From: Excoecaria cochinchinensis
Lineage: Eukaryota > Streptophyta > Magnoliopsida > Malpighiales > Euphorbiaceae
Direction of reading: 5' to 3'
DNA: 64,000 bases
NCBI GenBank assembly: GCA_947683425.1
Contig: CANTUQ010000159.1
Coordinates: 7,144,001-7,208,000, forward strand
The notes under the pieces: model-generated
Told to the model about the DNA's origin: nothing
Database searches by the model: none
What the model saw: the letters and a program-made list of their open reading frames with translations, nothing else
Shown here: in pieces, positions 57,098 through 64,000 of the stretch
How the letters are laid out: each line of letters opens with the position of its first letter
Numbering within the stretch: position 1 is the first letter of the stretch
Translations under genes and position numbers: made by a program

Positions 57098-57114
57098 TTT
57101 AGTGCTATCAAAGC
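57098..57114 (+). promoter_or_regulatory. Degenerate PBS after LTR-C
   Basis: TTTAGTGCTATCAAAGC resembles TTTGGTATCAGAGC with an insertion and substitutions. Its position right after the LTR end supports it. Confidence 0.5.
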
Positions 57115-58524
57115 ATAGGTTTAGTCAGTTCTAGCGACTAGTAGTTTAGAAAGATGTCTGTACAGTTTCGTGTTGACCAAAGCGGATGTCCTTGCCCTCT
57201 GTATAGGTAATGGGAATAGAAACCTCCTGAGTAGGATAAGGTGTATAGCTAAAGTGCTAACCTAGTAGATCATGATCAGCCTGCTCTGAGATCTTTTGTT
57301 TATATAAGATCTGAAGTGTGTATACTATATGAGTTATAATAGATTCTGCTAAGAATCCTCTTCAGCATAGTATGGATTTTTTTTGGAAGAAGTTTCCAGT
57401 GTGAATTTCTAAGTTTTGTTGATAGAATACCGTCCCTTAGAAAGAGACGTCCATCGATCATTTTTCTATCTAGATTCGCATATGTTGTGTCAGGAATAGT
57501 GTGTTAAATAAGACATAAATGATCATGGAATTGAGGATAATGTGGAATATAAAGGAATGTGGTGACACTCCGTACACCTGTCATCTATCTCATTAGAATC
57601 ATATGAGCAAGAGCACGATATAACATGGGAATGTGAAAAGTGCATTGTTAGTGCATAAACTGCATTTGTATCATTTTGCATACATGAATCATCATACATT
57701 TAATCCATCCGCATCCCTTATCCATATGTGATAAGCATTTATGTATGTGTTTCTTTTGGAAAGAAAGCTGACGGGATGCACATCGAGTGTGTGGTGTTAA
57801 AAAGAGACATACTAAGAAAAAGTAAAGTATTTGTTAATGAAAGTATAAGGTACAAAGAATCAAAGTTAAGAAGAAAAGACTATATTGGGAATTTATACAG
57901 GAAAGTGTGGATAAGATTTCGAATGAAGAATAAGTAGTATGAGTGAAGAAAGTAACATGTGTATCTTGTAAATTTTAGGTGTTAAGGAATGGTGTAATAA
58001 GATAATATGTACATAACGGTTTGAAAGCGAAATGTATATGATCGGATTTCTGAATAGTGATAAAGATAGCAATTGTTATGATGATTATGATTGACCTGGA
58101 AGTATTTTAATGGAAAGAGAATTATTTAGGGTTTGATTAAATTAGTTTTTCATTAGTTTGATTATGACAGTGGACAAGAAACGTGTTATGGATTTTATGG
58201 TTATTTTGATTGAAATAAATTTTTTGAGGTGATAACAAATTAAAGTATTCTGAAGCTAAGAGATTTAAAGTATGTTAAGAATGAAGTGAATGTAAAGAGA
58301 TACAACAAGGAGTTATGTGAAAAGTATAGTAAATAAAGACATATAAGTATATAAGAAATAAGTGTACTGAAATGAGTGAAGTGTATATGTTATAACTATA
58401 AAATGTAAGTGTTATATGATTATATAAAAGTAATACGTATGAATGGTAATGATATGGAGTATAGCATATTAACTATCCGATGTAGGTGAATTTTGAGGAC
58501 GAAATTCTTTAAGGAGAAGAGAGT
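57115..58524 (+). other. Short non-coding interior of the LTR-C element
   Basis: About 1.4 kb lies between PBS and 3' LTR. No gag or pol similarity is visible; the longest open stretch (57728-57937) is Lys-rich and looks like chance. The end reads GAATTTTGAGGACGAAATTC, the phrase that precedes the polypurine tract in chromoviruses, then AAGGAGAAGAGAG. The element is either internally deleted or a non-autonomous type. Confidence 0.6.
58511..58524 (+). promoter_or_regulatory. Polypurine tract before 3' LTR
   Basis: The purine run AAGGAGAAGAGAG lies directly before the LTR start TGTAGTGACCC. Confidence 0.6.
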
Positions 58525-59294
58525 TGTAGTGACCCGCAATACACCTTAGTAGGATTCACATGTATTCGGAGTATAAAAGTGATTGAAATGTGAAATGTGA
58601 AATGTTAAATTGATTAATCGAAATGGTTAAATGTAGTTGAGGATACATTTGCTATTAATCAAAAGATTGAGGGCAAATTAGTAATTTGATATTTACAGAC
58701 CTTAAGGCAAGAAGTGATGTTTCGGGTCTTCGAAAAATAATTTAAAAATAAGGACGAGCTCGTATTAATGAGGAGAATCATACAGTAAAGAGAAATTAAT
58801 TTTATGGTGACATCAAAATTTGGGTTGTCAGACTAGTATAAGTGAACCAGACTGAGAAACAGTCTCTGATTGACTTGAAAATATTAGTGTAAGCTAATTA
58901 ATATATTCTGAGAATTTTAGAATCATTTTTGTGAGGAATTAAGCTTGAGAAGTGAGAGAAATAAGAAGGTTAAGGGAAATTGATTATTTTACATTTATGG
59001 ACTAAATTGATGGAATTAAGTAAGTATGTGGGCCAATGTATGAGGAGGAACTAATTAATAGGTAAATAGATGAAAGAACAAAAGAGGAAAGATTAAATTA
59101 GATATTTGGCATAAAAATCAAAGAAGAACCAATGAGCATGTGACATGTGGCAAGGTGGATAAAGATGAAAGGAAAAGGAGGATAAGTTTGGTTGACCGTA
59201 TTTAAGCCATTTTACTTGGCTTATTTGAGGAGGATTGGCCAGCCAATGGAGAGGAAAGAAGGAGGAGGTTTCTCCTCTCCTTCCTCATGCCATT
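58525..59294 (+). repeat. 3' LTR of the LTR-C element, 5' part only (LTR-D)
   Basis: It starts TGTAGTGACCCGC after the polypurine tract. Its end, GGAGGATTGGCCAGCCAATGG..CTCATGCCATT, matches the start of LTR-C. It is cut at 59295 by the Tat-III LTR. Confidence 0.75.
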
Positions 59295-60460
59295 TATAAC
59301 GTACGCTGAATCGGAAAGGTCCCCGAAGGCCCGCTTTTAGGGCTCGAGAGATTGGTTCGCGTTATTAGATCTTGGGTAACTTGAGACATTTTGGTATCCC
59401 CATCCAATAGAACATTGGGAAAGTTCATCTAGTCTCATGAAATCTTTAGGCACCTTTGAGGTATTTTGGAGTCACCACCCAATTTACAAGAAATTGGGAA
59501 AGGTCATCTAACCTCTATGGTCTAAACCATAGAGAGGTTCGAAACTGCACTCTTATTTATGCCTCGGTTAATTATAAATGAGTTTTTAGGTTAGAAAATT
59601 CCATCTCTTTTCTCACACGATTAATGCAATTTATTTAAAGGCACAATTCAATCATCGAGAAAAGCGGTAAATGAATATTATAAAGAAAGCGATAAATAAA
59701 GCGATAAACACACAAAACACATCATTACAAAATAGAAATTGGGACAAATACAGTCCTCCAAATGAAAAGAAAAGCTAAATAAAATTGTCCCAAAATTAAT
59801 TAATTACAAAAACCCACAAGATATATAATATGAATCTAAACAATTAAGCAAAGTTAATCAAAAGAAGTGACATGCATAAATAGGGATATTTATTCGGTTT
59901 AGGAACATTGGTTCCTTCATGCTCACTTAAAGAGGGATCGAAGAGTTATGCCGGCTATTGTCTTGAAAACCGGGATGAGTGATCCCATTTTTAGAAAGTT
60001 TAACTCCTTATTTTAATTCGTGACATTTTGCATTCCTTGTCTAAAATCGAGGACATTAGTCCCAATTTATTAGTAAAAATCCTGATTTAGTTATAAAAAA
60101 TATTTTCGTGATTTTTTAACTAACATGCGTATGAAATAAAATTATTTGATTTGTAAATAAATTCAATTACATAAACAAGGGGGTGGGTAAGGTCTCACCC
60201 AAGTGGTATAATCTCCTACACTCCGTGACCCCTCCATTCGGTCACGACGATGCTCAAACAAGCAAATGTCACATTTTACCCATACAACAAAACAACAATA
60301 GAAAAATGTTAGTAATAATTCTAAAATTAACCATATAAACATAAAAGCAAAAGAAATATAAAACATGGTTAACATACATGCAGGAAATGAAATGGGATAT
60401 ATTGAGTACATTAACTTAATACACAAACCACTCACATGCAGAGGGAATTAAAAGTGAGTC

Positions 60461-60643
60461 ACGCAAAAACATAATAATAATAACAATAACAATAGCAACT
60501 AAAACAATAGTAATAATAATAATAATAATAACAACAACAACAACAACAATAATAACATTAATACAATAATAATAATAACAACATTGATAATAATAATAGT
60601 AATAATGATGATGATGATGGTGATGATGATGATGATGCTGATG

Positions 60644-60686
<43 letters not shown>

Positions 60687-60768
60687 CAACAACAACAATA
60701 ATAATAATAACATCAATACAATAATAATAATAACAATAATAACAACATTGATAATAATAATAGTAACA

Positions 60769-60812
<44 letters not shown>

Positions 60813-60985
60813 AATAATAATAATAATAATGTCAAAACAATAAAGATAACATTAATAGTAATGATAATAATATTAAGAATAATAATAAGAAAAAATGATA
60901 ATCATAATAATAATAATAGTAGCAAAAATAGAGGCAATGTTAACAGTAAAGACAACAATATTAACAACAATAATGAAAAAAAAAA
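60461..60985. repeat. Trinucleotide microsatellite block (AAT, AAC, GAT)
   Basis: More than 500 bp of interleaved AAT, ACA and GAT/GATG runs. A segment of about 110 bp (60520-60640) is repeated at about 60680-60820 with the same order of blocks. It lies within the Tat-III LTR. Confidence 0.92.
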
Positions 60986-61206
60986 TGAAATGAAATGATG
61001 AAAATGGATCCAAGAATCTTTACTGTAACACCCCGATTCCCACCCTAATAGTTTGAGCACATGTGTGTGAGTGTCATTGCATGTTTTTATTTTATTGTGT
61101 AGTTGGTTTAGTTTTTGGGAAGAAAGGAAGTATTAGAAGAGGAATTTGCCAACTCACCACAAGAATGTGACATGTGGCAAGAGAGAGAAAGAGTGAAGAG
61201 AGGAGC

Positions 61207-61214
61207 TATATAAT
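61207..61214 (+). promoter_or_regulatory. TATA box of LTR-F
   Basis: TATATAAT lies about 35-40 bp before the start of the CT-rich transcribed part. Confidence 0.5.
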
Positions 61215-61949
61215 ATGAGAGGGAAAAGGAGAGACAAAGCATTTTCAACTTTCTCTCCCATTTCCTGCTCTTCACGTCTCTCCTCCCTCTCTATTCTCCT
61301 CTTCCTTTATCTTTCTTCTTCTTCTACTTCTTGTGGTGACTTGGGTTGGTTTGGCAAATTCAAAGAGCTCTTTTGGTATTTTTTTACTGCTCTTCTTCTT
61401 TTTCTTCTTCTTCTTTTCTCCTTGTATTTCCCGTTGGTATGTGTGTGTTGTATGTAGGGTTTTGAGTTTTGTGCATTTTGGGTTTGTTTGTTCAGAGTTG
61501 CCTCTTAAAGATACTAAAGGGAAGGAAGTGGTTGGTGGAAGTTCAGCCCCTTGATCTTAGAGGTTAGGAGTTCAAGGTTTGGGAGTTATTTGAAGTTATG
61601 AATTTTTTATTTGTGAGATTATGCTTTGATTTCTGGAAATTGAATGTGTAAATTGTAAGTGTATGTGCTTAATGGAAGGTTGTGATAATGAATTGAAGTA
61701 ATTTTTTTTTAAATTGATAGTAAGATGAAGTTTAGGAATTTGTATTGTTTCAAGTTGTGATTTTGGCTATGATTTTTTATTAAAGTATTGAATTGAGTTG
61801 CTTGAGATGTTTAATTTGAGCTTTAGTTTGTTTAAGTTGAGTTTGGATAGTATAAGTTGCTTGGGGTAGTGTATTTTTGGATGTTGGTTTAAGATTTGGG
61901 AAGTGGTAGTAGAGAATAGCATAATTCTGGGTTTTGGTTGATTTATACT

Positions 61950-62245
61950 GCGGTAAGGAGGGCCATACCACCATGTAAATCGTACTTCTATGTAGTGAGT
62001 TTTGCTTAATCAAGTAGTTACACGGCGGTAAGGGTTTGTCATATTGTCGTGTAAGTGTATTCTGTTTTAAGGTGTTTTTGCTATGCATTTTACACGGCGA
62101 TTAGGAGTTCTATACTGCCATGTAAACACATTCTATTTTCTAAAGAATTTTGGCTCAGCAGGCCACACGGCAGTAAGGTTTTCTTTACCACCGTGTGGAA
62201 TGTCTTAGACGGTGGTAAAGGTTTACCATATCACCGTGTAGCCTC
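61950..62245. repeat. Inverted-repeat cluster in LTR-F
   Basis: Five units of about 40 bp: a left arm like TTACACGGCGGTAAGG and a right arm like CATACCACCGTGTAA. They are the same type as in the solo LTR at 20490-20810 but with different spacers. Confidence 0.82.
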
Positions 62246-62867
62246 TTTCTGTCTTGGAATTTTTTGAGTTTTAGATTCTTCTTCTCTTGTCTCTTTTTAG
62301 TTAGACATTAGCATGTGTTTATGACAATGGGATTAGTGCTTATCAAATAGTGTTATGTGATAGAGAATTAGAACTTGTTCCTTGCGATATGTTAGCTCTT
62401 ATGTGATTTATGAAAACTTTTATTGTTGTCTAGCCTGCAAGAGTCTAGTAAGTGGATACATAGGCATGCCTATAGAGTTTTGTAAGCTACAGCCCCATTG
62501 TTCTAGCCCTGATCAGGTCACAGTTTGGGTCCTCGCGATCCTGAGTGTTTGGATCTTGTTTAAGATCACCAATAAAAAGCTTTTTATACGAAAATGAAAG
62601 ATGTTGCTTTTACTTGTACCTACAGGTACCTAGTTGATAAGTTGCAATTATATTAATATTTTAGATTAATTCTTAGCAAAATTATGTGTTTTATTTATTT
62701 AATTTTAATATTAATTAATTAGTTTTTGACATTTTATTAGTTTTTAATGTTTTTATCGTTTTAATAAATTTTGGGATGTTTTCAGGTGTTTTATTTTAAT
62801 CCGGAGCTAAATTGGAGGTTCGGGGTTGATTTTAGGAGCATTGAGTTCAAGGAGGCAGATTTTGCCT

Positions 62868-62945
62868 AAAGCACAGCCGTGCTTTTGCAAAGTACAGCCG
62901 TGCTTTTGCAAAGCACAGTTGTGCTTTTGGAGGAAGCACGCAAGC
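62868..62945. repeat. Three-copy palindrome in the Tat-III LTR
   Basis: Three near-tandem copies of about 21-22 bp, AAAGCACAGCCGTGCTTTT and variants, each a palindrome with 7-bp arms. A further GC-rich stretch follows to 63030. Confidence 0.85.
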
Positions 62946-63915
62946 AGCCGATCACGCGAGAAGCACAGCCGGTGGGGCGCGTGCCGCCGTGTGCGGCGGT
63001 GGTTGGCCGGCGGAGCCCCCGCCACCTCCTCTCCTTTCTCTTCTTTTTCTTCTCCGGTTCCAGCATCTGGTGCTTTCCGTTGGCCTGGGTCTGCTTCTCC
63101 TCTCTCCTTTTCCTCTTTTCCTTTGCCTTTTATTTCCTCTTTTCCTTTTCTATTTCTTTCACTCACTCATTCTTTCACTCTCTCTTTTCTTTTCTTTCTT
63201 TTCTTTTTTTCTATTCTTCCTCTATGGCCGGCGTCCCTCCTCTGTTCTTGCTCTCTCTTCTCTCCTCTCTTCTCTCTTTCTATTTTCTATTTCTTTTCTT
63301 TTCTTGTTCCAGCCGAGAGCCCCTTTCAATTTTGCTCATCCTTTTCTTTTTATACCCCCACAAATTAGGGTTAAGGGGCATAATGGTAACTTCCTCAATT
63401 TTCATGCCTTCAATTAATTCCTCGCATTTTCATATCTTAATTTTAATTAATTTAACTTAATTCAAATAACACACACATTAATTAATTAAACATACACATT
63501 AATTCATTAATTAACTAAACATTACACTAATTAATCACATCTTAATACAATTAATCTATATATATATTATATATATAATTAAAGGCTCCACATACTAATT
63601 AATTAACCATGCACATATTAATCATTAATATAATAATTAAACATTACAATAATTAATCAATCATCATATATATTTATATTTTATCTAATTAATTATACAC
63701 TTTAGATTTATATTTTACATGCACTTTCATCACACAATAATATTAATTACTTAATTAACTAACAACATCAACTAATCAGTTACCTAATTTCACACACACA
63801 TATTTATATTTATTTTTTCGTATTTTTTTTTATTCTTATTTTTTTCGGAGGGAATAATCGAGGATCAAAATCACCATTTTCATTTTATACCGGAGTTCGG
63901 GACCCGGTGTCTACA

Positions 63916-63934
63916 GTTTCCCCCAATTTTGGAG
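63916..63934 (-). promoter_or_regulatory. Polypurine tract of Tat-III
   Basis: The minus strand reads CCAAAATTGGGGGAAAC directly before the 3' LTR, one base different from the Tat-II tract. Confidence 0.72.
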
Positions 63935-64000
63935 AAACTAGTGCATAGACACCTAGGTGAGCCAAAATTAAAAGAGGAAAAGAGAGAGGATTACATACCT
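63935..64000 (-). mobile_element. Interior 3' end of Tat-III, running off the window
   Basis: AACTAGTGCATAGAC and GAGCCAAAATT match the same place in Tat-II (28851 onward). No coding is visible in these 66 bp. Confidence 0.65.

Larger units (their letters stand above)
61024..62655 (+). repeat. Chromovirus-type LTR piece (LTR-F) inside the Tat-III LTR
   Basis: It starts TGTAACACCCCG after tttac. It has a TATA box (TATATAAT, 61207-61214), a long CT-rich tract (61250-61430), AAGGTTTGGGA (61576-61586), five inverted-repeat units (61950-62245), and TAGGCATGCCTA (62461-62472). It breaks off near 62655 in the GGTAC-repeat zone, so the last part and any duplication are missing. Confidence 0.75.
59295..63915 (-). 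repeat. 3' LTR of a third Tat element (Tat-III), with nested LTR
   Basis: In plus orientation it runs from TATAACGTACGCTGAATC, a transition-decayed form of TGTGACGCGCGCCGGATC, to CCGGTGTCTACA. Recognisable Tat LTR words follow (CCAATAGAACATTGGGAAAG). The total is 4.6 kb, of which about 1.6 kb is an inserted LTR (61024-62655). A polypurine tract follows at 63916, so the element's interior lies to the right, outside the window. Confidence 0.78.

Noticed and set aside
57728..57937. 69-codon Lys-rich plus-strand ORF
   Set aside because: No similarity or conserved context; it lies in the decayed interior of an LTR element.
62826..63460. Overlapping plus-strand ORFs of 140-190 codons rich in Ser, Phe and Leu
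   Set aside because: They arise from a CT-rich tract in the Tat-III LTR; composition is low-complexity and all three frames are open.

Overview
The window is plant nuclear DNA made almost entirely of nested transposable elements. The evidence is LTRs (long terminal repeats) of the TGTAACACCC...GGGGTGTTACA type, Athila-, Tat- and Tekay/Del-like Ty3/gypsy proteins, a MuDR-type transposase, and an endogenous plant pararetrovirus (family Caulimoviridae). I see no intact cellular gene and no rRNA or tRNA gene. An angiosperm is likely; the species cannot be read from the sequence.

Layout, left to right. 1-4591: 5' part of a Tat-lineage element (called Tat-I here, minus strand; open gag, leader, PBS, 5' LTR) that cuts the RT of an Athila-like element (4592-9692, minus; decayed gag-pro-RT, tRNA-Asp-type PBS, 1.8 kb LTR). 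The Athila LTR abuts the 3' part of another LTR (LTR-E), followed by its PBS and the start of a further LTR (LTR-A, 10993-about 12255). 12256-13967 is unassigned and has a promoter-like look on the minus strand. 13968-14515 looks like the left end of a MULE whose transposase reappears at 40.8-42.8 kb.

The MULE is split by a Tekay/Del-like element running from 14516 to 40441, which is itself a host. A 4.04 kb solo LTR (19289-23332, TSD ATGCT) sits in its RT. A deletion joins its integrase end to a truncated plus-oriented Tat LTR (about 25370-40387). Inside that LTR a young, nearly complete Tat element (Tat-II, 26545-40354, minus strand, TSD GCGGC) is inserted. Tat-II encodes gag, protease, a G-patch, RT, RNase H, a second (archaeal-type) RNase H and integrase, broken by one TAG and by frame changes before RT. 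It carries a 66-bp tandem array in its 3' untranslated region.

From 42832 another stack begins: LTR-B; a 5'-truncated LTR (LTR-C, 44686-57097) that contains a genome-length, circularly permuted endogenous pararetrovirus (45472-55534, minus) flanked by TA repeats; a solo-like LTR (LTR-G, about 49018-51080) inside the virus; the PBS and short non-coding interior of the LTR-C element; its 3' LTR start (58525); and a Tat 3' LTR (Tat-III, 59295-63915) that contains trinucleotide microsatellites and yet another LTR piece (LTR-F, 61024-about 62655).

The most unusual signal is shared architecture. LTRs of several unrelated families each carry a cluster of roughly 20-45 bp imperfect inverted repeats in the presumed transcribed part. 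The sequence differs from family to family but the layout is the same. Chromovirus-like LTRs also share short palindromic boxes further downstream.
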